Assembly (NCBI RefSeq): GCF_039696035.1
Contig: NZ_CP155567.1
Coordinates: 2,413,001-2,477,000, forward strand
Reading direction: 5' to 3'
From: Microbulbifer sp. SAOS-129_SWC
GTDB lineage: Bacteria; Pseudomonadota; Gammaproteobacteria; Pseudomonadales; Cellvibrionaceae
DNA: 64,000 nucleotides
Shown in pieces: positions 35,332-44,090 of this stretch. The first letter of the stretch is position 1. Every line of letters starts with the position of its first letter. The notes below the pieces were generated by a model. The model made no database searches, was not told the origin of the DNA, and worked only from the letters and a program-made list of their open reading frames with translations. The position numbers were made by a program, and so were the translations under genes.

Positions 35332-38300
35332 ATGAACGCAGTGCTAGAAGAAACACCTCAACCGGTAGACGCCAGCGCCCGCGCCCGCGCGTTGGATATC
35401 ACCCACAGCTTCGCCGTGTCCGCGCCGGCCGGCTCCGGCAAGACCGGCCTGTTGACCCAGCGGGTACTGAAACTGCTGGCGGCCTGCCAGCAGCCGGAAG
35501 AAGTGCTGGCGATCACCTTTACCCGCAAGGCCGCCGGCGAAATGCGCGAGCGCCTGATCAGCGCGCTGCTGCAGGCACGCGACACCGAGCGCCCGGACAA
35601 CCCGCACGACGCCGTTACCTGGGATCTGGCCCGCAGCCTGCTCGCCCGCGATGCCGAATTGAACTGGCAGCTGCTGCAGATGCCGCAACGCCTGCGCATC
35701 CAGACCATCGACGGCCTGTGCCGCAGCCTCGCCAGCCAGCTGCCGATCGAGAGCGGCCTCGGCGCCCCGGGCGAACCGCTGGAGCAGACGCAGATCGCGT
35801 TCGAGATGGCGGTGGTCAACCTGCTCAAGCACCTGGACCGGGACCCGCCGGACGCCGACCTGCAACAGCTGCTGCTGCACCTCGACAACGACCTGGGCCA
35901 GCTCAACAAGCTGCTGCAGATACTGCTGGAAAAACGCGAGCAGTGGCTGGGGCCGCTACTCGGTGTCAGCCACGCTGGCGCACAGGATTATTTTCACTTC
36001 GCCATCGACGAACTGGTGACGGAGAACCTGGACGCCCTGGCGCAACAACTGCAAGGCTACGCCGGCGAACTGGTAGAGCTCGCGAGTTACGCGGGCAAGA
36101 ACCTGCGCAAAGACAAGCCGGAACACCCGCTATGCGCCTGCGCCGAACTGGACGACCTGCCGCCAACCGACAGCGGCGCCCTGCCCCAGTGGCTGGCCCT
36201 GACCGAACTGCTAGTAACGGGCAAGGGCGAACTGCGCAAGGCCGTGGACAAGCGCGTGGGCTTTCCCGCGGTGGACAAGAAGGATCCGGAAACGGCGCTG
36301 GCCAACGAGTACAAGGCGCGGATCAAAGACCTGCTGGCAGAATTGCGCGGCAACGAAACACTGCTCGCCGCTATCAATGAAGTGCGCCAGCTGCCGTCCG
36401 GTCTGCAACAGAACCAGTGGGAGCTGCTGCAGGCACTGGCGCAGGTACTGCCCAAACTGGTCGCCGAATTGAAACTCGTCTTTCAGCAACTCGGCGCCAC
36501 CGACTACACCGAAGTGGCCCAGGCCGCGCTGATCGCCCTCGGCAGCAGCGACGAGCCCACCGACCTAGCGCTGAAGCTGGATATCCAGACGCAACACATT
36601 CTCGTCGACGAATTCCAGGATACCTCGCAGATGCAGCTGCAGCTGCTGGAAAAACTTACCGCCGGCTGGGAACCCGGCGATGGCCGCACGCTGTTTATCG
36701 TCGGCGACGGTATGCAGTCCTGTTACGGTTTCCGCAACGCCAACGTGGGCATCTTCCTCGATGCGCGCGCCCGCGGTATTGGCGAGGTAGAACTGGAGCC
36801 GCTCGACCTGCAGGTGAATTTCCGCTCCGAGGGCGCAGTGGTCGACTGGGTCAACGCGACTTTCCAGCAGGCCTTTCCGGCGCAGGACAACATCAGCCGC
36901 GGCGCCGTGCGCTATCTGCAGTCCCACGCGTTCAAGGGCACCAAATGGCCGGCGCCGGCGGTGAACTTTTACGGTTGTGTCGACGACGACAGCCGCGAGC
37001 GCGAGGCCCTGCAGGTGCTGGATCTGGTGCAGCAGTTGCAGGCCAAAGATCCCGACGGGCGCATCGCCATCCTGGTGCGCAAGAAAAAACACCTGGGGCG
37101 CGTACTGCCGGCGCTCAGTGCCGCCGGCATCACTTTCCAGGCCCCGGACCTGGCGCCGCTGGCCAGTAAGATGGTGGTGCTGGACCTACTCAGCCTGACC
37201 CGCGCCCTGCTCGACCCGAGCGATCGCATCGCCTGGCTGGCGCTGCTGCGCGCGCCCTGGTGCGGCCTGGCCCTGCCCGACCTGTATACCCTGGCGAACT
37301 GGGGCAACGGCGAGCTGCCGGCTACCGATACCAGTGCGCGCCCGCTGTTGCTGGCACTCGAAGAAGTCGATGCGATCGATCTGCTCAGTGACGACGGCCG
37401 CGCGCGCCTGCAGCGCGCCGCCGCGCCGTTGCTGCTGGCCTGGCAGCAGCGTGGGCGCAAACCGCTGCGCGCCTGGATCGAGGGCCTGTGGCTGGCCCTC
37501 GGCGGTCCGGCCAGTGTCGCCGACAAATCCGAACTGGGTAACGTGGCGGATTTCTTCCACCTGCTGGAACGCTTCGATAGCGGCGGTGCCATCGCCGACT
37601 GGCCGCAGTTCTACAACGCGCTGGAAAAACTCTTTGCCCGTCCCGGCAACGACGCCCGCGTACAGGTGATGACGATCCACAAGTCCAAGGGGCTGGAGTT
37701 CGAGCATGTGCTGATCCCGGGGCTGGACCAGGGCGGCAAGCCCGGCGGTGACCAGCTGCTGCGCTGGGCCGAATGGCTGAACAAGGACGGCGACAGCCGC
37801 TTCCTGCTCGCACCGAAAAGCGCCCGCGGCGACGCCGACCCACTCTTCGACTTCCTCCGCTATGACAACAACGAGCGCGAGCGTTTAGAGGGCACGCGCC
37901 TGCTCTACGTCGGCTGCACCCGCGCCATCCGCTCGCTGCACCTGCTCGGTTGTATACAGCGCGACGAAAAGAAAGGCACGCTCAAGCCCCCCGGCAACGC
38001 CGCACTGCTGACCGGTATCTGGCCATCAGTCGAGCGCGAACAGGAGAACGACTGGTGCCATTGGCTGGAGGCGCCGGAGGAACAAGCGCAAGGCGACCAG
38101 CACTACGCCAGCCGCGATTACCTGTTGCGCCTGCCGGCCGACTGGCAGGCCCCGGCAATTCCGCAGCGCGAGTGGCTGACCCAGTACCGCATGCCGGATT
38201 ACCGCGCCGCGGCAACCGATGATCCCGAGGCACCAGCCAATATTCCCGCGGACATGGGCCAGGTGGCGGTGCGCTGGCTGCGCCATGCCGGCACCGTGGC

Positions 38301-38802
38301 TCACGAAACGCTCGCCACCATCGCCAGCAGCGCTGACACCGACGTCTCCCAATGGAATCGCGAGCGTGTGTTGCAACAGCGCCCGCTGTGGCAACTGCGC
38401 CTGAAGCAACTGGGACTCTACGGCAGCGGCCTGGAAAAGGCGCGCGAAAAAGTCGAGCAGGCCATCACCATGACGCTGGACTGCGACACCGGCCGCTGGC
38501 TGCTGGACAACCGCCACCGCGAATCCGCCTGCGAACTGGAACTTCACAGCGGCGGCCGCCAGCTGCGCCGCTCCATCGTCGACCGCACTTTTATCGATGG
38601 CGACGGTGTACGCTGGATTATCGACTACAAAACCGCCGAGCCGGCTGGCAGCGAAGCGCAACCGGACTTTGTTGCCGCGCAGCTGGAGAAGTATCGCGGC
38701 CAGCTGGAGAACTACCGCAAGCTGTTTTACGCAAAAGGCGAGCGCAATATCCGCTGCGCGCTCTACTTTCCACTGCTGCAGCAGCTGGCCGAACTGAAGT
38801 AG
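35332..38802 (+). CDS. AddA-like UvrD-family helicase with C-terminal nuclease
   Basis: 1156 residues. Walker A SAPAGSGKT lies near residue 30 and ITFTRKAAGEMRERL is motif Ia. ILVDEFQDTSQMQ near 426 is Walker B, and VMTIHKSKGLEFEHV near 779 and RLLYVGCTRA are later helicase motifs. The C-terminus has IVDRTFIDGDGVRWIIDYKTAEP, a RecB-type nuclease core near 1095. With the preceding gene it forms an AddAB-like end-processing machine; whether recBCD also exists cannot be seen here. The gene starts 48 bases after its partner ends. Confidence 0.85.
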   Translation: MNAVLEETPQPVDASARARALDITHSFAVSAPAGSGKTGLLTQRVLKLLAACQQPEEVLAITFTRKAAGEMRERLISALLQARDTERPDNPHDAVTWDLARSLLARDAELNWQLLQMPQRLRIQTIDGLCRSLASQLPIESGLGAPGEPLEQTQIAFEMAVVNLLKHLDRDPPDADLQQLLLHLDNDLGQLNKLLQILLEKREQWLGPLLGVSHAGAQDYFHFAIDELVTENLDALAQQLQGYAGELVELASYAGKNLRKDKPEHPLCACAELDDLPPTDSGALPQWLALTELLVTGKGELRKAVDKRVGFPAVDKKDPETALANEYKARIKDLLAELRGNETLLAAINEVRQLPSGLQQNQWELLQALAQVLPKLVAELKLVFQQLGATDYTEVAQAALIALGSSDEPTDLALKLDIQTQHILVDEFQDTSQMQLQLLEKLTAGWEPGDGRTLFIVGDGMQSCYGFRNANVGIFLDARARGIGEVELEPLDLQVNFRSEGAVVDWVNATFQQAFPAQDNISRGAVRYLQSHAFKGTKWPAPAVNFYGCVDDDSREREALQVLDLVQQLQAKDPDGRIAILVRKKKHLGRVLPALSAAGITFQAPDLAPLASKMVVLDLLSLTRALLDPSDRIAWLALLRAPWCGLALPDLYTLANWGNGELPATDTSARPLLLALEEVDAIDLLSDDGRARLQRAAAPLLLAWQQRGRKPLRAWIEGLWLALGGPASVADKSELGNVADFFHLLERFDSGGAIADWPQFYNALEKLFARPGNDARVQVMTIHKSKGLEFEHVLIPGLDQGGKPGGDQLLRWAEWLNKDGDSRFLLAPKSARGDADPLFDFLRYDNNERERLEGTRLLYVGCTRAIRSLHLLGCIQRDEKKGTLKPPGNAALLTGIWPSVEREQENDWCHWLEAPEEQAQGDQHYASRDYLLRLPADWQAPAIPQREWLTQYRMPDYRAAATDDPEAPANIPADMGQVAVRWLRHAGTVAHETLATIASSADTDVSQWNRERVLQQRPLWQLRLKQLGLYGSGLEKAREKVEQAITMTLDCDTGRWLLDNRHRESACELELHSGGRQLRRSIVDRTFIDGDGVRWIIDYKTAEPAGSEAQPDFVAAQLEKYRGQLENYRKLFYAKGERNIRCALYFPLLQQLAELK

Positions 38803-38820
38803 TACGCCGCGGGTACACAC

Positions 38821-38954
38821 GGGCGAACACAAGGTTCGCCCCTACGGAAAATGCTCCGGTGTGTTAACCCATTAAGTGCCTCGAGTGGCCTGTGGTGATT
38901 TTGTTGGTCATGATCTCTGCGCTGGATCTGTAGGGGCGAACCTTGTGTTCGCCC
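38821..38954. repeat. Inverted REP-like pair, copy 2
   Basis: The same 25-base arms as at 28440-28575 (left 38821-38845, right 38930-38954) enclose a different 84-base interior. The remainder of the 402-base gap to the aroG start holds only the promoter region described next. Confidence 0.88.
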
Positions 38955-39098
38955 TCTCCCCGATAGCCACGACACCACCAACCCGACCAAAATACCCCGC
39001 CCAACAACCCACCTTCGGCGGCCTTCTCAACAACACTTCTCCTACATAATCCGATTCTTTAGGAACCGCTTTGCGGTCTGAATCCAGGCGAGCAACTC

Positions 39099-39139
39099 GC
39101 AACTAGTTGCAAATGAAACCCTCGCCCTGCCCGTATACT
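39099..39139 (+). promoter_or_regulatory. Putative DAHP synthase gene promoter and operator
   Basis: A near-consensus -10 TATACT (39134-39139) lies 66 bases before the start. The -35 region is weak (AAATGA at 17 bases). A perfect 12-base palindrome GCAACTAGTTGC (39099-39110) lies directly upstream. Its centre ACTAGT resembles the core of TrpR operators, but the match is short. Confidence 0.4.
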
Positions 39140-39204
39140 GTGAGTAGGATAAGTGCCCCGCTCCGGCGCGGAATGCCCGGCGGACACGCGAATAGAAGCA
39201 GATA

Positions 39205-40287
39205 GTGAATGACATGACCACACAGCAGTTTGACGACCTCAACGTCGTCTCCCAGGACATCCTGATCAGCCCCGAAGCGCTCAAGGCCGAGCTGCCGGTG
39301 AGCGAAGCCGCCGAGGCGACCGTAGCCACCGGCCGCGCCGCCGTGCGCGATATCCTCGACCGCAAGGATCACCGCCTGATGGTGGTGATTGGCCCCTGTT
39401 CCGTCCACGACGTGGAGGCCGCGATGGACTATGCCCATCGCCTCAAGAAAGTGGCGGACAAGGTGTCCGACACCCTGCTGATCGTCATGCGTGTCTATTT
39501 TGAGAAGCCGCGTACCACCGTGGGCTGGAAAGGCCTGATCAACGACCCCTACCTGAACGATTCCTTCAAGATCGAAGAGGGTCTGCATATCGGCCGCAAA
39601 CTGCTGCGCGATATTGCCGAGCTGGGCCTGCCCACCGCCACCGAAGCGCTGGACCCGATTTCACCCCAGTACCTGCAGGACCTGATCTCCTGGTCCGCCA
39701 TCGGCGCACGCACCACCGAATCCCAGACCCACCGTGAAATGGCCAGCGGCCTCTCCTCGGCTGTGGGCTTCAAGAACGGCACCGACGGCAGCCTGGATGT
39801 GGCCATCAACGCGCTGCAGTCCACCGCCAACCCGCACCGCTTCCTCGGCATCAACAAGGAAGGCCGGGTCGCCGTCATCCATACCGCCGGCAATAGATAC
39901 GGCCACGTGGTATTGCGCGGCGGCAACGACAAGCCCAACTACGACTCCGTCAGTGTCGCCATGTGCGAACAGGAACTGCACAAGGCCGGTATCCTCCCGA
40001 ACATCATGGTCGACTGCAGCCACGCCAACTCGAACAAGAACCACGAGCTACAGCCACTGGTAGTGGACAACGTCACCCACCAGATTCTTGACGGCAACAA
40101 GTCTATTATCGGCATTATGGTGGAGAGCAACCTGAAGGCCGGCAACCAGAAGATTCTGGATGACCACAGCCAGATGGAATACGGGGTGTCCGTCACCGAC
40201 AAATGTATAGACTGGGAAACCACCGAGACGCTGCTGCTGGGCATGGCGGAACAATTGCGGGAGCCGCTGAAATCGCGCAATGCCTGA
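39205..40287 (+). CDS. aroG: 3-deoxy-7-phosphoheptulonate synthase (class I, AroFGH type)
   Basis: First step of the shikimate pathway: phosphoenolpyruvate plus erythrose 4-phosphate. The 360 residues show the metal and substrate motifs of the family: VVIGPCSVHD, RVYFEKPRTTVGWKGLINDP, ISWSAIGARTTESQTHR, GFKNGTDGS and IMVDCSHANSNK. Which amino acid inhibits it cannot be told by eye, so the aroG symbol is provisional. A GTG at 39205 or the ATG at 39214 may be the start. A strong terminator follows. Confidence 0.92.
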   Translation: MNDMTTQQFDDLNVVSQDILISPEALKAELPVSEAAEATVATGRAAVRDILDRKDHRLMVVIGPCSVHDVEAAMDYAHRLKKVADKVSDTLLIVMRVYFEKPRTTVGWKGLINDPYLNDSFKIEEGLHIGRKLLRDIAELGLPTATEALDPISPQYLQDLISWSAIGARTTESQTHREMASGLSSAVGFKNGTDGSLDVAINALQSTANPHRFLGINKEGRVAVIHTAGNRYGHVVLRGGNDKPNYDSVSVAMCEQELHKAGILPNIMVDCSHANSNKNHELQPLVVDNVTHQILDGNKSIIGIMVESNLKAGNQKILDDHSQMEYGVSVTDKCIDWETTETLLLGMAEQLREPLKSRNA

Positions 40288-40309
40288 AGGAGTTCAGACT
40301 CCACCTTGC

Positions 40310-40336
40310 AGAAGGGCCGGCTTTGCCGGCCCTTCT
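40310..40336 (+). terminator. Terminator after DAHP synthase gene
   Basis: A perfect 12-bp stem AGAAGGGCCGGC/GCCGGCCCTTCT with a TTT loop lies 22 bases after the stop. It is followed by CTGTTT, so the T-tract is modest. Confidence 0.8.
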
Positions 40337-40560
40337 CTGTTTACATACCGCAACTTTCGAATTTCGGCATATAGACGGTTGCACTGCGAAAGCGGAAAAA
40401 ACGGTCAGCGATCAAAAAACATCATTGAAATACTGCCGGAGAAATCCGTAAACCGGCCAACTCCTGAGTGAGATTGAGCACCCGGGAACCCAAAACTTCC
40501 ATTTTCCCCCTCTAATCAACGGCGACACTCCATGGCAGCTCGAGGCGAAGCTCATATAAT
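40337..40560 (+). promoter_or_regulatory. tpm upstream region with TATAAT
   Basis: A perfect -10 TATAAT (40555-40560) lies 36 bases before the tpm start with a poor -35 (ATGGCA, 17-base spacing). I see nothing else in the 220 bases between the aroG terminator and this site. Confidence 0.5.
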
Positions 40561-40596
40561 GGTTCCCCTTTGTAGTACTCCCATGAGGCACTGACT

Positions 40597-41235
40597 ATGG
40601 ATCCGGAATTCTGGCACCAGCGATGGAAAAACAACCAGATTGGCTTTCATGAACCGCAGGCCAACCCATCTCTGGTCGACAACATCAACGCCCTCGCCCT
40701 CGTCAAAAACCAGCGCATCTTTCTGCCGCTGTGCGGCAAGACACTCGATATCGGCTGGCTGCTGTCGCAGGGCTACCGCGTGGCTGGCGCGGAGCTGAGT
40801 GCGCTGGCCATCGAGCAGCTCTTCGACGAGCTGGGCGTCGAGCCGCGGGTGACGAAAGTCGGCCAGCTGCAGCACTACCAGGCCGAAGGCCTGGATATTT
40901 TCGGCGGCGATCTGTTCGCGCTTACCAAGGAAACGCTGGGGGCGGTTGATGCCGTCTACGATCGGGCAGCACTGGTCGCCCTGCCGGAACCCATGCGCGT
41001 GCGCTATGCGCAGCACCTGATGGCCATTACCGCGAAGGCACCGCAGCTACTGATTACGTTTGTCTACGACCAGACTGTAATGCCCGGCCCGCCGTTCGCG
41101 GTCAGCGACGCAGAGGTAACGTCCCACTACGCCGCCGACTACACATTACAGCAACTGCAGAGCAAGGAAGTGGCAGGCGGTCTGAAGGGCAAATGCCCGG
41201 CAGAAGAGCACGTGTGGCTGCTGCAGTGCAAATAA
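40597..41235 (+). CDS. tpm: Thiopurine S-methyltransferase
   Basis: SAM-dependent methyltransferase; bacterial members methylate thiopurines and also selenium and tellurium oxyanions. The 212-residue protein starts MDPEFWHQRWKNNQIGFHE and has RIFLPLCGKTLDIGWLLSQGYRVAGAELS (the SAM site) and VYDRAALVALPEPMRVRYA, all typical of TPMT. It is followed on the same strand by trxC. Confidence 0.93.
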   Translation: MDPEFWHQRWKNNQIGFHEPQANPSLVDNINALALVKNQRIFLPLCGKTLDIGWLLSQGYRVAGAELSALAIEQLFDELGVEPRVTKVGQLQHYQAEGLDIFGGDLFALTKETLGAVDAVYDRAALVALPEPMRVRYAQHLMAITAKAPQLLITFVYDQTVMPGPPFAVSDAEVTSHYAADYTLQQLQSKEVAGGLKGKCPAEEHVWLLQCK

Positions 41236-41320
41236 CCGATCCGCTGACGCCTGCTACCCGGTTGATTTCCGTGTGGCAGGCGCCCATAGTCTGTGCTCCG
41301 CGACCGGCCGGATTTTAGCC

Positions 41321-41770
41321 ATGACCAACCCCCTGCAAATCGTCTGCCCCGCCTGCGGCGCAATCAACCGTGTGCCGGACAGCAAGCTCGGTGACCGTCC
41401 CCTGTGCGGCAAGTGTCGCGCAAGGCTGCTGGCTGCCAGTCCTGTTGACACCGGCGACCTCAATTTCCGCCGCTTTGTCGACCGCAGTGACCTGCCGCTG
41501 GTAGTCGATTGCTGGGCGTCCTGGTGCGGCCCCTGTCAGCAGTTCGCCCCGGTATTCAGCCAGGTGGCCGCGGAAATGGCGACGTGGGCGGTCTTCCTGA
41601 AGCTGGATACCGAAGCCAATCCCCAGACCGCCACACAACTGCAGATTCGCTCCATCCCCACACTGCTGGTCTTTCGCGGCGGGCGTGAAGTGGCACGTCT
41701 CTCGGGCGCACTGCCCAAAGCCCAGTTCGAGCAGTGGCTGTTGCAGCAGCTGCGTACACCCGGCAACTAG
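41321..41770 (+). CDS. trxC: Thioredoxin 2
   Basis: Cytoplasmic disulfide reductase with an N-terminal zinc site. I start at the ATG at 41321 (MTNPLQIVCPACG), giving 149 residues. Two Cys-x2-Cys pairs (CPAC, CGKC) form the zinc ribbon. The redox motif is WCGPC, with the cis-Pro segment SIPTLLVF later. TrxC is often under OxyR control in relatives; no OxyR site was identified here. Confidence 0.93.
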   Translation: MTNPLQIVCPACGAINRVPDSKLGDRPLCGKCRARLLAASPVDTGDLNFRRFVDRSDLPLVVDCWASWCGPCQQFAPVFSQVAAEMATWAVFLKLDTEANPQTATQLQIRSIPTLLVFRGGREVARLSGALPKAQFEQWLLQQLRTPGN

Positions 41771-41910
41771 CCCGCGTCCCGGCAGGCCGCGCGCAGATCG
41801 CCTGCGGCAATGTGCAATATTGGCAGTTGTTTCTTCGTTCCCATCCAGATCCCGTCCGGGGCGCTGACGCTATGACATAAGCTGTCATCTGATGCACAGC
41901 AGTCGCCCCT

Positions 41911-43188
41911 ATGAGCAAACTTGATGCAAAGCTAGGTTTACAGGCCACCTGGTCCATGGCCGTGGGCGGTATGATTGGCGGCGGGATTTTCTCCACGCTT
42001 GGCGTGGTGATTGAAATTGCCGGTGCCTGGGCCTGGGTCAGCTTCCTGGTGGCGGGCCTGATTGCGCTGGCCACCGGCTACTGTTACGCGGAACTGGCAG
42101 AGCATTATGAGGAGGGCGGCGGCGCCTACACCTACCTGCGCAAAGTCAACGCGCACGGTTTTGCCGGCAGCCTGGCGTGGATACTGATCGTCGGCTATGT
42201 GCTGACCAATGCGGTTTACGCCTTTACGTTCGGCCAGTACCTTGGCCATGTGATGCATCTCGGGCCCATATTCTCGCGCGCGTCGGCGGTCGGCATCATG
42301 TCCCTGTTTATCGCCCTCAACCTGCGCGGCGTGGCAGAGGCCGGCTGGGTAGAAATCTTTCTGGTGTGGATCAAACTGGTCGTGTTGCTGGGGCTGGCCA
42401 TCTGGGGCATCGCCTCCTGGCAACCGGATTTGCTCGCGCGCGGCACGGAAGACAAAGGCTTGGGCGCGGCAATGTTCGGTGCCGCTTCCGTCTTTATGGC
42501 TTATGAAGGCTTCCAGCTGCTGGCATACGGGTACGACGATATCGAAAACCCGAACAAGAACCTGCGCCGCGCTATGCTCGCCGCGATTGCGATCGTGATC
42601 GTGACCTATGTCCTGGTGGCCATCGGTACGGCCATGCTGATCGGATCCGACCAGGTGGTGCAGCACAAGGAAGTCGCGCTCTCGATCGCCGGCGAAAAGG
42701 CGCTGGGCACCACCGGGCTGATTATTGTCACTATTGCCGCAGCCTTCTCTACTGGCTCGGCGATCAATTCAACCCTGTTCGCTACCGCGCGCCTATCGCT
42801 GATACTGGCCGAAGCCGGCGACCTGCCGAAATCCATGAGCCACCGCAACGACGCCGGCATGCCGGATCGGGGCGTGATGATACTGGGCGTAGCGGCGGCG
42901 CTGATGGCCGCCGTGGGCAATCTGGAAATTCTGGTGAAGGCCGCGAGTCTCGCCTTCCTGCTGACATTCGCCGTGGTCTGCGGTCTCGCCTTCGACAAGC
43001 GCGCCGGCCGCCGTTCGATCAGCGGTTTCGGTGCCGTCAGCGCCTCTGCGGCGGCGGTGGCACTGGTGCTGAAGCTGGCGGAGGAGGATCCGCTCGCACT
43101 GATGATTCTGGGTGGGCTGATTGTGCTGGCGCTGTTCGGCAAGCCGCTGGTCTTGTATGCGATGAAGAAATTTGGCGGCGGCGACTAA
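41911..43188 (+). CDS. APC-family amino acid permease
   Basis: Inner-membrane transporter of 425 residues with about twelve helices. The N-terminal GLQATWSMAVGGMIGGGIFSTLGVV is the conserved unwound helix 1 of the APC superfamily (G-x-G-IGGGIF). GAASVFMAYEGFQLLAYGYDDIENPNKNLRRAM is the family's helix 6 region. Substrate unknown. It converges with the ferric reductase gene, 20 bases apart. Confidence 0.87.
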   Translation: MSKLDAKLGLQATWSMAVGGMIGGGIFSTLGVVIEIAGAWAWVSFLVAGLIALATGYCYAELAEHYEEGGGAYTYLRKVNAHGFAGSLAWILIVGYVLTNAVYAFTFGQYLGHVMHLGPIFSRASAVGIMSLFIALNLRGVAEAGWVEIFLVWIKLVVLLGLAIWGIASWQPDLLARGTEDKGLGAAMFGAASVFMAYEGFQLLAYGYDDIENPNKNLRRAMLAAIAIVIVTYVLVAIGTAMLIGSDQVVQHKEVALSIAGEKALGTTGLIIVTIAAAFSTGSAINSTLFATARLSLILAEAGDLPKSMSHRNDAGMPDRGVMILGVAAALMAAVGNLEILVKAASLAFLLTFAVVCGLAFDKRAGRRSISGFGAVSASAAAVALVLKLAEEDPLALMILGGLIVLALFGKPLVLYAMKKFGGGD

Positions 43189-43208
43189 GGCTCCCCGCCG
43201 ATTCGGTG

Positions 43209-43961
43209 CTATTCAGTGCCGGCAAACACAGCTTCCTCGACCCGCTTTACCTGCTTGTGCTGTTCCTCGTTAAGCCCCTGCTTCCAGTAGCTGGAGATGT
43301 AACGATGACTGGCCGGCACCTGGTGCTCCGCGCGAAAGTACTGGCGCAGCTGGCGCATTACATCGAACTCGCAGGCGGCCCAGACCGCCCCCTTGCCCGG
43401 GAGCCGCGGCAGTGCACGAATATGGTTGAGCAGTGCCATGGTGCCGTCCTTGAATGGATCGGTAACCAGCCAGTGCACTTCCACCCCGGGCGGATGCGCC
43501 AGGGGCTGCCGATCCCCTTCCTCGGATACCGCGATCACCGCGTAGCCGCGTGCGGCTGCCGGCAGCTGTTCGAGATTCACGGCAATGGCCGGCAGCGCCG
43601 TCATATCGCCCGCCAGCAGCAGCCAGTCGGCGTCGCTATTGATCAGTTTTTTCCCGCCGGGGCCGGCAATCGATATCCGATCACCGACACCAGCGGCCTG
43701 CGCCCAGCTGGAGGCGGGACCGGCGTGTTCGTGCAGGGCAAAGTCGATATCAATTTCGTCGGCGCGCTGGCGGCGAATGGTATAGGTGCGCATCAGCGGG
43801 CGCTCGTCGCCGGGTTGCGGCAGCAGCAGCTTCACATAGGCGCTCTCCTGCTCGACAGGAAAGTCCGCCATCTGCTCGCCACCGAGGGTGATCCGTAACA
43901 TATGAGGGCTGATCAGAGCCGAATTCAGAACTTCGAGCTCGCGCGGTTGGGGTCGTGCCAT
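43209..43961 (-). CDS. Siderophore-interacting protein, NADPH-dependent ferric reductase
   Basis: Flavoprotein that releases iron from ferric siderophores in the cytoplasm (ViuB/YqjH family). I start at the ATG at 43961 because GGGGAGG lies six bases upstream. The 250-residue product has the FAD motif RPLMRTYTIRR, WLLLAGDMTALPAIAVNL and the C-terminal VWAACEFDVMRQLRQYF and YISSYWKQGLNEEQH, all diagnostic. Its promoter carries two palindromic operators. The regulator gene is not nearby. Confidence 0.92.
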   Translation of the reverse strand: MARPQPRELEVLNSALISPHMLRITLGGEQMADFPVEQESAYVKLLLPQPGDERPLMRTYTIRRQRADEIDIDFALHEHAGPASSWAQAAGVGDRISIAGPGGKKLINSDADWLLLAGDMTALPAIAVNLEQLPAAARGYAVIAVSEEGDRQPLAHPPGVEVHWLVTDPFKDGTMALLNHIRALPRLPGKGAVWAACEFDVMRQLRQYFRAEHQVPASHRYISSYWKQGLNEEQHKQVKRVEEAVFAGTE

Positions 43962-43995
43962 AGTTGCCTCCCCGAAAGAATCCTTCGGACAATTG

Positions 43996-44038
43996 GTTGA
44001 TTCGATCAACTATACAGAAATTAGTTGACTACTTCAAC
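43996..44038 (-). promoter_or_regulatory. Ferric reductase promoter with twin GTTGA-N5-TCAAC operators
   Basis: On the minus strand TTGAAG (44032-44037), 17 bases, TATAGT (44009-44014). Palindromes GTTGACTACTTCAAC (44024-44038) and GTTGATTCGATCAAC (43996-44010) overlap the -35 and the edge of the -10. Their centres are 28 bases apart. A repressor bound at both would cover the promoter. I infer a PadR-type (NfeR-like) or iron-responsive regulator. Confidence 0.78.
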
Positions 44039-44078
44039 CAACTCTCCGACGCCGCAGTCAACGCCGTCGCGAACCCGG

Positions 44079-44090
44079 TATAATGGCCGC
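44079..44090 (+). promoter_or_regulatory. TATAAT immediately before hrpB
   Basis: A perfect -10 TATAAT (44079-44084) ends six bases before the hrpB ATG at 44091, so transcription would start at or very near the start codon. The -35 region (AGTCAA) is weak. Confidence 0.5.

Noticed and set aside
39060..39204. TyrR box before the DAHP synthase gene
   Set aside because: No TGTAAA-N6-TTTACA-like sequence is present.
40337..40554. Possible small gene between aroG and tpm
   Set aside because: Open frames there are short, lack ribosome sites and show no membrane helix or recognisable motif.
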